Assembly (NCBI RefSeq): GCF_021018895.1
Contig: NC_079375.1
Span: 8,836,732-8,900,731 of the forward strand
DNA from: Seriola aureovittata
Taxonomy: Eukaryota; Chordata; Actinopteri; Carangiformes; Carangidae
DNA length: 64,000 nt
Direction: 5' to 3'
In this document: positions 24,241-37,195 of the stretch, one piece after another
Layout of the letters: each line of letters starts with the position of its first letter
How positions within the stretch are numbered: position 1 is the first letter of the stretch
Made by a program: the position numbers and the translations under genes
The notes under the pieces: model-generated
What the model saw: only the letters and a program-made list of their open reading frames with translations
The model's database searches: none
What the model was told of the DNA's origin: nothing

Positions 24241-27200
24241 ACTCATAGCACTTAGGGATGAGGAAAGTTGGTCTTGGTTAAATACTGAAAAAGTCAACAG
24301 TGACATAAGACTAGATGATATTTACTTTCTATTTGTTTGACCAAAATCTCTTCCCACCATAAAGTTTTTTTTGCCTCAACCTAACCACACACAAGGTGTA
24401 TGACAAAGACTCTGGTCTCAAGTCCTGTGCAATATCCAAGTGATAAAAGAACATAAAACTATAACTGGAAAAAAACATGGCCAGTGAACATAATCCACCC
24501 AGAAAATAAGTTTGATCCAAAATATATATATATATATCAAAACTATTAAGCATTATTTATTCTTTTAATGTAATTTGTAGCTGACAGGATTGTTTTTTGT
24601 CACTTGGATACTGGGATATAACTGTCACTGGAGGTAGTTTACTGCCCTCAAACTCAAGGCCCTTTAATTGAACATACATGCGTAATTGAACATTAGTAGA
24701 AGTAGTGCATTCGCCACGTGAGGTTGTTCTGACAAAAGTATTGGATTAACACCAAATAACCCACAGTTTAATTCATATATATCATAGGTCTTTGTTTTAA
24801 AGGTTCCCCATAAACACTGGATGAGAAACAACCTGTCTCTTTTTTGCACATGTCTAACCTGTGCAAGCGCACAAAAGCAATGTAAAAAAGCTGCACCTCT
24901 AAATGTTCCCATTTATCAATAGCAGATAGATAATACTGGCCAAAAAGCATTTGCTGGTTGTTGTTCGACTAATGTCCTACAGTTACTCTTAATGTTACTG
25001 AATAATGAAGTTCACTCTTTTTAAAAGTATTTTTAAAAGTATTCATTGGATAATGACATGAATTTTAAATTTTTTATATTCAAAATGAGTCCATAAAAAA
25101 TCTGTTATATCAACAGCACATTAGTGTAAATCAAGGTAGAGAAGTTGTTGACAGGTTGTCTGAGGCAAAAGTCAATCTTCATCTGGCTGCAGTCTCCAGA
25201 GCACAGTATAGCTCCTTCCAATTATATGCTATATTTTCAGATGGCCACTTTATCTTTGTTTTTCTGTGCTCAGGCTGCATTATGTTCTGCCACACTCTTT
25301 CTGTTAGCTAAGCAAAGAAGCCTCTTTGGGTGATTGTGGTACAAAATTAAGGCGAATCAAAGGACTCTCTTCATTACACTGCTGAGCCAACGCCACTATT
25401 TTTCATTTACTCTATACACCAGACGCTGTACTTTTGACAAAGTAAAAATTCACCACATCATCAGTAATTATTCTTCTGCTGTATATTTCTTTATACCTGT
25501 ATGATGGCTACACGGTGATACAGAGGTTTGGGTTGTCTATTTACTGAGGCTGTTCTGACTCCATAACGGTTATCTTATAAATCCTAAAACAGTTTGCAAG
25601 TTTTTCCTCTAGTTTTGTGTAGCTCTGGAGCTTTGGGGTGTTTTTGTTTTATTTCCACATCTGTCCTGGTTTTGGTCCCAGTTATGATTCTAGTGCACAG
25701 TGCAGTCTTCAGAAGTATTTTCTTAGAATATGCTATCATTTGACAAAACAATCTCTCTAAACAGAAAGAGTCCACTTAAGTTTGTTTTAGTGCAAAACAA
25801 GTTAAATTATACTCCCATTTTTTTCTACTGTGGAAAGCAAATAAAAAACTTGTCCTTGCACTAGTTGACTGACATCAACACCAATGGATGATTCAGAGAT
25901 TTGAGGATGTCCGATCTTGATTGTCTCATAGATATGTTACCTTGTGATTTGTTGTCACAGGTTACATTTGTTTATAGCAAAGACAAGTTAAAATGGGTCT
26001 ACTTAACCCCCTTTTTAAAAAGTAGTTTTCTAGAAATAAACTTCACAATATGTTCCCGAGTGAAAAAAAGCAAAGATCAGTGGAAAATCTAAAAAATTAA
26101 GCATCATTTAGTACAGCAGAAATTGAAACTTGCAAGTACTGATTAGGTGAGTTTCCACTGATTAATTAAAAATAAACAATATTTTATGAACAGCTAAAGG
26201 AGTTAAATTTTGTTTGTATTATGGCTTTGGCCTATTTTTATTTACCCCTCCTTCATTCATTGACCAGCATATATTTGTAACTGTGTGCAACTCCAGTATC
26301 AAGAATTTCTTTCAAATAAGAGAAATAAGTGCAGCTTTCTTTGTAGTGATGTAATGATAGGCAGAGATCCCATGTGTGGAGAACTGGTTTGAGTTCTTAA
26401 GATGTTTTTGTGCTTCTTTGAATAAGGGATGATCATAAACTCGTGTGGATTTGTCAACTTTGCTCAAACTTCGATCTTAACAACCAGCGTGAATCGACTT
26501 TATGTCACGGCTACATAACCGGTGATGCATATTAATGTAGCTACATGTCCATATTTGCTACATCACTCTGTTTATTTGAATGTGATTATACTATTTGTTT
26601 TAATTCTCCTTCCTATGAAGCAAGAGACACCCATGTCTTGTGTCAATCTTATCACCAGAAAAAGACGATAATCTGTATACATTCATGTCAGTACAAAAAT
26701 AAAAAAGTGCTATTTGCAGAATGCTCATGCCTGAAGTGCTGAAGTTAATTGGGTGCATAGAATAAACTGGAGGAGCACATTCATGACGAGCCACAATAAT
26801 CATGTTTTATGCTTAACACGTTGCTTGTTATGATTCTGGATCAGTAGAGCGGCCTATATTGAGTGATGACTTCTTTCTAATTAGATGCAATATGCAAATG
26901 GGGAGCACCAGGAAAGCTATGGATTATATTACCTACTTCATAATATCCACGTGTAAGAAATAAAGTCGTACCAAGACATGCTGTCGTAACTAATGTTTTC
27001 CCAGAGGGGGCTTTTTATGTAGAAAAACAAATGAATGTGATATATCGGCCTTTCGGATTTATGCGTTCCTGTAATAGTACAGTAGTGCTGTGACTGACAG
27101 TTGGAGCGCTTCTGCTCTCCTCTGGGAAATGTTTCTCTAGCAATCGCTTGATGTGTATGAGGCAGAGTTACACCCGCTCTGAACACTGATTAGTTGGCTC

Positions 27201-30200
27201 TAGGCTCATATGAATTATGCTCTTTGTCTCAGTAACTCTTCCTGGAAAGCAATGTCTTTGTCAGCGACGGTGTGCATGGGTCAAAGTTCAGAGGTCAAAA
27301 GTTAAACCATGATTGAGTGGAAACTTAACATATTTTGATTCATACCTCTAAACGTGAACATGAAGATCATTTAAAGTTAAAAACATCACAGTGAGAAAAA
27401 TGTAGATATTATATAGAAATATTAAGCTGGAAAAGAATCTGTTTAAACACCACACTAATTAAAGCTATATATGCACAGCCTGTCCACTTGGGATGCTGAC
27501 TCACCTCCTTGAGGCATTTTATTTTGAACTTTCCCATGTAACTAGCTGTAGTCCGTTCATTATCGTTACAAATCTAACTCGGGGTGAAGTAAGACAACAG
27601 CTCACACTGTAACCCTGAAATATTGGCTTTTTTGACAGGTTGCAATAGAGAAAGATAAACCTGTCAGTATGAGTGAATAATTTGTTTCTCTTGACATCCG
27701 TTATGGGATTTGGAAGGCTGCTACTGTTTGTTATAGCCCCAGGAATAGTTATACAGACAATGGGTGACACAGCTGAGATTACAGCTATCCTCACCAGATT
27801 GAAAGTGGGAGATAAGGAAAACATAGAGTCCCTTGGGAAGAGCTGGAGAGAGGAATACCAACTTGCATGAGTTTATCCTGATGAAATGGTGTGAAGTCCA
27901 AATTTAAGATTAAGGCCAAACATTAACAGTCCACTTCTGAAAAGCTTTTGAAAAGCAGTAGTTACTGGAACAATGTTTCAGTAACAAATGAAAGAAAATG
28001 CAGCGCTGTGTTTCTTAACAGCAGGCCCTTTATGTAGAAAAAAGACAAAACATGGGCCATGCATTTACCAGTGGATCTTTGCTTTTAATGCTACAGACAT
28101 CTCATTTTTAGTTTCTCTCCACTCCTCTTCTTTGTATCTCAGCCAAGACTAAGAGCCATTTTGTACTTGTCACATTATGGAATGTTAATACTTTTATGAC
28201 TTTGCTGGAGCAGATGGAAAACCTTAATAGGAAAAAAAGAAAAAATGATTTGATATTCTTTACTTTTCTGTCACCATGGAGAGCGTGGAGTGGATGCAGC
28301 ATTCATCTGAAAAGTTTTGATATGACAAGGATCAAATTATGCACAGATGCGCCAAGCAATCTGTTTGCTTTCCGAGGATATTCTGAACAAACCAAAACAT
28401 ACATATGTATTTTAATAAACAATGCACATGGATTACTGTATCTATTTTTATCTCCTAATGCAGTTTGAATAATGTAATTGTTGTGCCCATATTAAAGACA
28501 GTACAGTTTGAAGAATTACATTAAGAGTGGGAGAAATCCAATAGATGGAAGAGGTTGCAAAAACCTTATCAAATCTGAGTTGTTGAAAAGCCCCTCGCTC
28601 ACACATGTGCACATACAGATATTCCGCCGCCACAGACGCAACTGAAGGAAGCAATCCACTTAACATGGAAATTGTCCTTTCATCTTTTAGGACGGAATCA
28701 CTCTGAGGAAGTTAAGAGGCAACTAATCAACAATAAAGGAGATAGTGCAGCTGCAGCATCATCTTTGGGCAAAATTTTCACTCTGCACTCTGTGAACCCA
28801 AACAATGTCATTTCCTACATGTGATATGAGCTCTAGATGAAATAATTAACTTCAGATTGAATTTGGTTTAATGTCTGTATTTTTCAGCTCTTCCATTACG
28901 TATGTTCACTATAAAACTGAGTTCCCTGCACTTTGTGGAACTAACAGTCTTTGTGTTACAAGTGCCAAATGCCAAGGGAAGACACCAGGGAAGACATCAA
29001 CTGTGGCACATGACGGATGCAGTCTGTGTCACACAGGCGTAGAGGGCCACGGGGGTTGGAGCTAAGCTATTCTCCCCGCGTGATGGCTTACAAGCTTTGC
29101 ATGGTGGAAGGGCTTGTGAAATATGGACACTACCCCTGCCACGTTTTGACTCAGCAGCCAGTCAATTGACCTCAAAGGCCACTTAAGATTTGAGTGTGTA
29201 ATATTTCATCTGATCGAATTTGCATTAAAGCACTTCTTTTCTGCCCACCTCTTCATTTATTTGAATCAAACCACCAGAACGGAGCTCTTGACTTTGTCTC
29301 GTACACTGGCTGGACCGAGTCTTGAGCATTAACGTTCATTTACACCTTTTGTAGCTGTTTTTTTTCCTCCCACACAGTTTGGCTGACTGTAAATGACAAA
29401 TTAAGGTAAAAAAACACTGCATTAACATTGATCTTTTACTAAAAATGTCAACATATTTTTGCATTTTTCTGCATTCTGTAGTCTTCATTTAAATTTTTCA
29501 TATTTGATATCTGACTGTTAATGTCTGATTGCTAAGGACAAATCAGGAGGTGGCATGTAATTGGATGTTATACAGACAAAAGAGCATGGACTAAAGGGAT
29601 GTGTGAACATTCACAGTAACTGGAATAAGATGATGTAGACTTAAAAGGCAAACAGTTGTATCTTTGATGGGTGGGTGTTACTGTTAGAACCACTTTCAGT
29701 TCAAGTGAAGTGAAATGAAATGAAACAACCAGTAAATGATATGCATAGTTTAGCCTCTTACTTGGGACATCTGAGAGCCCATTGGCTAAACGAAATCTAA
29801 TTAGATCTGGAGTAAACCACATTATTGCCTCATTACCGTTAATTGACCTCTCGGAGACCTGTTACTGGAACACTGGAGAGGATGCCTGTATACAGATAGA
29901 AACATTAAGAGGGTATGTTGAGAAGACTGCGAGGAAGTGAATGGAAAGCACATTAGGAAAAGACATTACTCCATTCAACATAGATTCACCCCTAAGGATG
30001 ATTCTCGCTCTTTCCGTTTTGAACTCAGACCATCAAGGGGCTGATAAATCAACTAATAAATACAGTAAGAAACCAAGACTTACGATGGAGTGTCCGAATA
30101 TCAAAGGGGAACTGGAGAAGCTAATTTTCCTTTTACTTCAGATGTGTGTTGCCCGAGGCCTGCCTTTGAATACTGTTACTTTTCAACTAAAGATGAATCA

Positions 30201-31065
30201 GGGAATCTCGCTAAGGTGCGATGGTGTTATCTGACAGATATTTTTAGATTATTGTTATCTGTAGTGTGGTCTTTTAGGTGAAATGATGGCTATCAAGAAG
30301 TTCAAATCAGGGTCGGCCGCATATCCACACGAGTGCAGTCCTATGGAAAAGGAATATACCATATACCTTTTGCAGTTACAGAATCCCATAAGAAGGTATC
30401 CAACTCATAAAGGCAAAGGAGGAGGAATCCCCTTAAAACATCTCACATCAATAGGCGTCCATAGCTTCAGGCTCACTCCCATTTTGCCTCATTAAATTCT
30501 CATACAGCCCTCATCAAAACACATCTTTCATCTAGACACAGCGTCGGTGCTGCGTAGAGACCAGACTGCACCACTACCGATAAGAATTCATTCCATGGCC
30601 TGCATGCTGTGGACAGACGCTTGCTGGTAACACAGTGGGATAAGCAGTTTGTTTTTGTTTTCTCCTCACAAGCAAAATGGATCCTTGAAGATGTATAGGA
30701 CCTTTGAAGTTAATCTTCCAGCAACAGCTGGTGCCAAATGTGCTTGCCCACTGAAATATCAGCTGTGTGCAAATAAAGTTGAAATATATGACAACTGGGA
30801 AAGAGAAAGATGGATGTCCAGAGAAAGAGTTGTGGTGTTGAGGTAGGTTCATTCACAAAAGTAAAAGTTAACAGTCTGACTGGGTATATTTTTTGACTTA
30901 GCGCTGTCAAGAATAAACTGTCAGGCTCAACTATTCATTTTTCAAATAATTGTTCAGTTGAACGATATAAGTAATTTTCCCTCACAGATTTTGTTTTTTT
31001 CATCCCTGTTCACATTTTGTAGTTTTACTGAATACAGACACTTTATTATGCTCCTCAGAAGTAGC
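24241..31065. other. Gene-free, mostly unique sequence
   Basis: No gene supported in this 6.8-kb stretch. A (TA)8 lies at about 24522-24538. Short frames (for example 24664-24912 minus, 27519-27824 minus, 29941-30234 plus) show no domain, no signal peptide pattern and no convincing splice context. The parts at about 26830-27260 and 29080-29330 have low repeat content and motifs such as TGACCTCAAAGGCCA (about 29168), a nuclear-receptor-like half-site arrangement; these are only hints of regulatory DNA. Confidence 0.45.
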
Positions 31066-31322
31066 TTTTAAAGGAGCTATTTGTAAGTTTTGTTATTGCT
31101 GCATAGCCAACATTAGCATTAACAGCTGTTTAGCATCAAACTTAATTCATTTTCTCTGCAGTCTCATCACTTTCTAATACTGAGTAACTGTAGCATCCAG
31201 TCTGCCCAGAAGACAAAGCGCTGCTCAGAAGGCGCGTTATAGTGAAGTTCTCTCTTACTGGTGAGTAAACGGATGTTAATGCTATGTAGCAATTGCAAAA
31301 CTTACAAATAGCTCATTTTAAA
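31066..31322. mobile_element. 257-bp MITE with 35-bp inverted repeats
   Basis: The left arm (31073-31107) starts GGAGCTATTTGTAAGTTTTG and ends CTGCATAGC. The right arm (31281-31315), read on the minus strand, starts TGAGCTATTTGTAAGTTTTG and ends CTACATAGC. They match at 31 of 35 positions. The element is flanked on both sides by TTTTAAA (31066-31072 and 31316-31322), which may be a 7-bp target duplication, though it is near-palindromic and could partly belong to the arms. The core has no open frame. It is the best preserved MITE in the window; the transposase superfamily is not assigned. Confidence 0.85.
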
Positions 31323-34300
31323 AGGTCAAGCTTACTATGAATAAATCATGTTTGGAGTTCTGGAGGCATTTTTTAAAAATTTTAACTAGTTTTTCATGCT
31401 GACTCAATATAAGCCAACCCACAACACTTCAGTGTCAATAAAAATATGAATACTTCAACTTTTATCCATTGGTTTATATTGTTGAATGGCAGTAAACATG
31501 TCATCTTTACTGGTTTGTCATAGCAGTAATGCAAAGAAAACACAATGTAACTGTTCCAGTGGAGTCAAATACAATACTGAGTACATATTATTTAAAGGTC
31601 AACGTCTATCTTAAACCCACCATCATGGGTGCAGACAACAGAATTTTATATTAGGTGATAGCCTACATATTTTTTACCCCAGTGGTTCTTGGAAGTCATT
31701 ATTGACTTTTCTATTATACATTTGTTATGTACACAGTATTTTTACCTTTTGACTTTGTCTTTAAAAAATAGAATATGTTGTTCATTGCAACGAGTGGGAG
31801 AGTCCATTAAAATGTTATAAATGCTTGAGTGTCTCTTTGAAAAATGAATAGGACTTTCACTGTCTCATATAGCCACACCCAGCTGGTATTGTTGGTATTA
31901 CTATACTACTATATTTATTTGTGCAATTGTAACAAAGCAATATCTCTTCAGGGATCAAAGTTTTTCAGATTCTAATTCTGATATTTCAACACGTCTGTAA
32001 GCCTGTGTGTGTTTGTATGTGTGCGACTGTGTGACACCATTATGACAGATATCAATGTCACTGATATTGTGACTATACCTTGTCAGGTCGCTGGGAATAG
32101 TCATACATGCCACTGCACCAAAACTAAAGTATATCAGCCACTAACATTACAGATAGGTATTGATGTTTTGATGTATGTATGCGTTACGGCACTTGTCAAG
32201 ACTGCATAGTGAGCGTATTTGTATGTATGATTTTCACCGCACGCATATTCAAAGTTTTATGTGAAGAAGCATACATTTGTCTGTCTAGATGTGTGCTGTG
32301 TCTATATATAGTATTTTCATTTTGATGTATTATTTCACTGTGGATTGCCACATTTCAAACCCTCAGAGGGCTCTCAGGTTTTCTCCTAAGTTTGTTTATA
32401 AAGCCTCTATTTCAGTGGTTTTTTTTTTGTTTTCTTTTGGTTATTTTTTATGTGAGGGATTGCAGCAGTTCACCACCGCTCTGGTCCCTCACTTGTAGTT
32501 TAGCACAACAATCTCACCTTTACCTGCTACTTGAATGTCTTGCGTCTAATACTCAAGTGCCTTTTCTGGCTCACCTTGTGTCAGTCGTTGTTGCTGGCTA
32601 GTCACACACTCAATGAAGGGTGAGGTTACTATGGCCCTTTTCAAGCAGCAGTGGCAGAAGCTGTTGTTAAATACAAATATGGCCATAGTTTTTATGAGAG
32701 GATGGGAAAAACAACCCTGCACCAGGTTCATAGCAAAGGTGTTGGAAACTTATACTCCAGCAGAAAATTGTTTACTATGAACACTGACCCTAAAGAATTC
32801 TTAAAAGTAAGGGTTTCTCAGAGGTTTGCTCCCTGTTTTGTGTGTTTTAAGACCCTGGAACACAAATAAATTGCTTTTAAGGAGCACTGAGTGTGCATTT
32901 ATGTATTTCGTAGGTATGTATTTAGTTATACTGCTTCGGGAAAAAAATCAGCTACAGTATTTGTTTTTTTGTTTTTATTTTGTTACTTGTTAGATAGGAC
33001 AAATGTGTGTGGCACAAAGGGCACGCCATTGCTTGACGGACGATACATACATAATATTTACATCCAGTATGGCAGATTGAGATTTCTTTTATTCTGTGTA
33101 AATATTTTGAAAGCACAGTGGAAAGTCTTTTATCTTCCTTCTCATCTTCCTATTGAGTATGTGTTTGTGTGCACACTACTATATAAAACCTTATGTTTCT
33201 CCACTTTTCTGGTATGTATTGAAGCAATAAAAGTTATGTAATGTGTATTCAGTGCTGTTGTGACCCCTGAGATATAAGCTGTTTGGTTGCAGTGACTAAG
33301 GCACTAACACTTTCAACATTTTCATGATCCACTTAATGAAAAAAAAGAATATCTTTTTATGCAACAGAGGGTAACCTATATAGAGCATATAAAGTACTTC
33401 AGTTCACATGGGTCGTTTATAAAAGCTGAACTGAGAAATGTTTTCTATATTACAGTATATCAAATGACTCTCGATCCCACTGACAATCAATGCCTGACTC
33501 TTCAGCTCTATGCAGCTTATAGCTCAGGGTTTTTTTTTTATTTTTTTATTACTCAAAACAACAAAACTAAAACAAAGCTGGTTTATATAAGCCAGTCTCA
33601 ACCCAGGAGCCAACCTCAGTTTGGACCTCTCTTGTGTTCCCATTACATTCACGTCACAGAGATAAACATTAGTTTTCCAAAAAATAAAAAACCCAGCAAT
33701 TTGTGAAAACCCAAGAAGGTCATTAACAACACTTAACAGCTGTTCTGAAGGTATTCTCAGCGAGTCTTTAAAAGATTTGAACCTTTTTAAAGACAAAAGA
33801 ATATTAATATTATATAGTATCTGTGTACATTTGTATGTCATGACACAAAATTAAAACATCTTATCAGTTCTTGTCTATTAATTAATTCATGTCTATTTTA
33901 ATGTTATGTTGAAGTATTTTGCATATTCAAACAAAATACAATGTTCCTATGCTTTTTTTCTTGTTGTGGAGTGGATGGAATATCTTTTCATCCAAATGGT
34001 GAGAAGAGTTTTTTTTAGAAATACCTTCAAAGCAACTGTGAGTGTTGTTAAATAACCTTCTAGATTTTTCAAAGATAGCCGCTTATGTGTTTTTCAAAGA
34101 AACTGATGCCGAGCTCTGTGACTTGAATGTAATGGCAATACATGAAAGGAACAAACTTGGGCTAGCGCCAACCCATACTCATTGCATTAAGTACTATGAG
34201 TAAATGATTAACAGCGTAAGAGAGTCAAACAAAAACAGTATTTTTCTTGGTGAACTAAACCAGGACGTAAAGCCCCTTAAAGTTGTCTCTAATCTTAAGC

Positions 34301-36884
34301 ATTTCTCAATTAAATATTCATCACTAAGTGGCAAAGTTAGTTCAAAATGTCAACTGATTTGGTTCATCACCAAAACTCTAACTTTTGCAGAAAATACTGT
34401 TTTTATGTAGAATCCCATTATTCACGAAGCTGGTTGAGAAATCATTTTCAGGGCCTTCAAACCATAACATATTGGACTTATAATGAGAGTGCACATCAAT
34501 GGGATGATGCTCTGTTTCTTTTGGATGTGTAATTAGCCATAACAACTTGATAATCCAAAGGCTTGTTGTTGATCGCTTTGGAGTCTTCCTGCTCCCAATT
34601 AACAATCATTTTCCCTTTTTGTTTCGTTTCAGTCAGCACATGTTTTGTTCACTAAGTATTGTAGGTGTGAGAGGAAAATTGTGAACCCTCTTACATAAAG
34701 ACCACTAAAGAGAGAATCTACATGTGACAAGAGGAAATGAAAGAAACAAGGTCTAGTCTAGCAAGAGAGTCATTGAAAGAAGAACCTTGTATTGAATCAA
34801 ACCTTTTAATTGTTTCCTTTTCTATAGAAATAAAGATGCCGCTTTAATAATTTCACCCATGCCCTCTCTAGTGATGTGGTAATGTATTATAAACATTCTT
34901 CATGCCCAATTGAAAACACCAACTCTGCTCATTCATACATTTAAAATTTCTGCTAATTCAGGTAATAAAGTGGTCTCTTTTGAACCTCTTGTTACTATTT
35001 TTTTGCACCACAAGAAGTGGCAATAGTTGGAGGACAGGATTTTTGGGTCGACTCTGCCATCACCTGCAGTATATTGTGCACCTTCTTTTCTATTCACGTT
35101 AAGTCCTTTTTATTCGGGTATAATGTTTGTGGCAGGAGCTAAGACAGCTTCACCAGCTGCGCTAAAGAGACCTCAGTATGCACCCACAAACCATCTTTTT
35201 ATCCCTCTTTAACATTGCAGGAGAGTATATGACGTCCCCAGATGAAAAGGATGTGATGTGCCGAGCTTGCGTGGACACAGCCTGCCGCTTTAGCTGCTGC
35301 TGTGATTATTTGCAACATAATGAGGAACGTCTGAAGTTTCCAAAAGATTTGCAGAGCCTCTCTGATCCACTTGGCTCATCTTAAAAGAATATAAGTGTCT
35401 TTTTTGTCATTGATCACAGTTCACAGCTAACACATGAGAAAAAACATGTTGTTGTTGTTAATTGGTAGATACATTATGTAAAAACCACAACGTAGAAAAC
35501 ATCTTATTCTGACTCCCAAGAGATTATTTCAATGGATTTAAAACAAGGTTCCTTATATAACCACTTATGATGATGAAATAGTGATAATGTAGAGATATTA
35601 TAGGGTTTCCTGCAATAGTACATGTTAAAGGGTTTTGTTTACCACTCGCTTTTCTTTCAGAAGGTCCACTTGATTCACAGTTAACATTTTTTGTTATTTA
35701 GTAACATAACACATAATCTGGTCAATAGTCATTTGTAATGTATTACACTATTATATGTAATTGAATTCTTGAATATTCATGCTGCCATATTATTTAAGCA
35801 TCTGTGGAAAAATGAGACTGTTTGTGATGCCCTGATAAGCTAACAGTGGTTAGCAGACACTGATATGACATGAACACTAATAGATGCTGTTGCATACAAC
35901 AGCAACACTTAATTTCACACTGTGCTGGCCCTTAACAAAGACTGATCTGCCATCATTCCACCTTTGTTGACGCTGAATAGACCCACAGTTTATTGTTCCA
36001 TGAAAAACAAGTCAATGGCCATTTTAGTTGCAGGAACAATGAGATTCAGGGAGATGTGTGCTTAATGTGATTCTAGATAAGTAATGCATTTTGGGAAAAA
36101 AAAGAAAAGAAAATATTATTTTTCCCCCTTTTTTTCTCTGACAATCAGTGTCTCATGCGCCTAAGACTGGCTGACATAAAAGACCTCTCTTTGTGCCCTA
36201 ACTGTTGAGACTCTCCCGATAAAAGCAACTTCTAAATGAAATGAAAACAGGCCTTAATGGATATCCTTAATGGGTATCCTCTAAGCTTGACAACGACAAT
36301 GGCAGCATTCTTTTTTAATCAGATTGAGAAGAAAATGGAGATTTTTTTCTTCAGAGATCTGTCATCAGTTTGGCTCCGAGTGACGAAGTAAAGCCTTTCA
36401 GCTCAGTCACATTCATTGTATAGCGGACCTGTCTTATAATACTTTCTATATGCAAAAGGTTTCAGAAAATGCGATATATACAGTATATTGCATATCTTTG
36501 GATACATGCAAGGGTGGCAGTGGAAATTGTAAATGTAGATGGGGGCTTAAGATCTAGTAAGTAGAGACTTCTAGATTCATTTTCATGTAATTGCCTTTCT
36601 AGGTCCCAGTAGCAGTGCATAGACCTCTATATGTAGCAAGTGGAGTACAAATCACAGTGTAATTTCTTAAATAAACACTGACATTTGTACAAGAAATATA
36701 AAAAAGATCTTCATGATGAAGTCTCACTAACAACAAATTCAAATATAAAATAGCTCTCAATGTGCAGTTGTTCAGGGACAGATGCAATTGAATTATAGTT
36801 CAGTATAGTTGTGTCTTTTAATTGCATTAAATTAAAAAAAGTGATATTCATTTGATTGTTTTTTTCCATACAAACTGTGACAGC
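31323..36884. other. Gene-free, mostly unique sequence
   Basis: No gene supported. Poly-T or T-rich runs lie near 32418-32428 and 33529-33548. Frames of 115-116 codons at 32891-33241 and 33359-33706 are AT-rich and have no domain. A splice-acceptor-like sequence at about 35205-35220 leads into an open stretch, but no exon could be supported. Confidence 0.45.
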
Positions 36885-37195
36885 AGGGCTGGTATTGTTT
36901 TCACCGTGTATGTGTGTGAGAGAGTGAGAGAGAGTGATCATTGCAAAATGTGGTCCTACGGACACCTGCTGTAATGGGGACTACCACTGAGGTGATTTTG
37001 AGCACTTTGGCAGGTGTTTGTCTGTGGACAGATTTTGTCACAGTTATTGCGCTGCATCTGTGCCAGATACATTCACGAAACTTTTTCAGGTGTGTACTTG
37101 ACATCCAAATGAAGGCTGGGTATGACCAGACTGTAATAATAATAACTAATGAGTACTCATGGGTTGGTGCGTCAGCATGTTGATGGGCATCCCAT
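36885..37195 (+). repeat. Dispersed repeat C, copy 1
   Basis: Same family and orientation as the repeat at 62020-62380. Shared landmarks in order: GGCTKGTATTGTTTTCA, a TG/GA-rich stretch, ACTACCACWGAGG, TTTTGAGYACTTTGGCAGGT, GTCTGTGGACAGAT, RTTTTGTC/ATTGTC, GCACCTGTGYARGA-like, AAAGGCTG, GAGTACT, and GCATGTTGATGGGC near 37176. I recognise it as a common teleost repeat but do not know its class. Frames on both strands here are shadows. Confidence 0.7.

Noticed and set aside
29941..30234. 97-codon plus-strand frame with a hydrophobic patch
   Set aside because: No family motif and an overlapping frame of similar quality exists; no promoter or splice evidence.
35205..35384. Polypyrimidine-AG acceptor-like site followed by a Cys-rich open stretch
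   Set aside because: The putative exon has no donor or recognisable protein; the stretch ends at a stop and then AT-rich DNA. Chance is the simpler reading.
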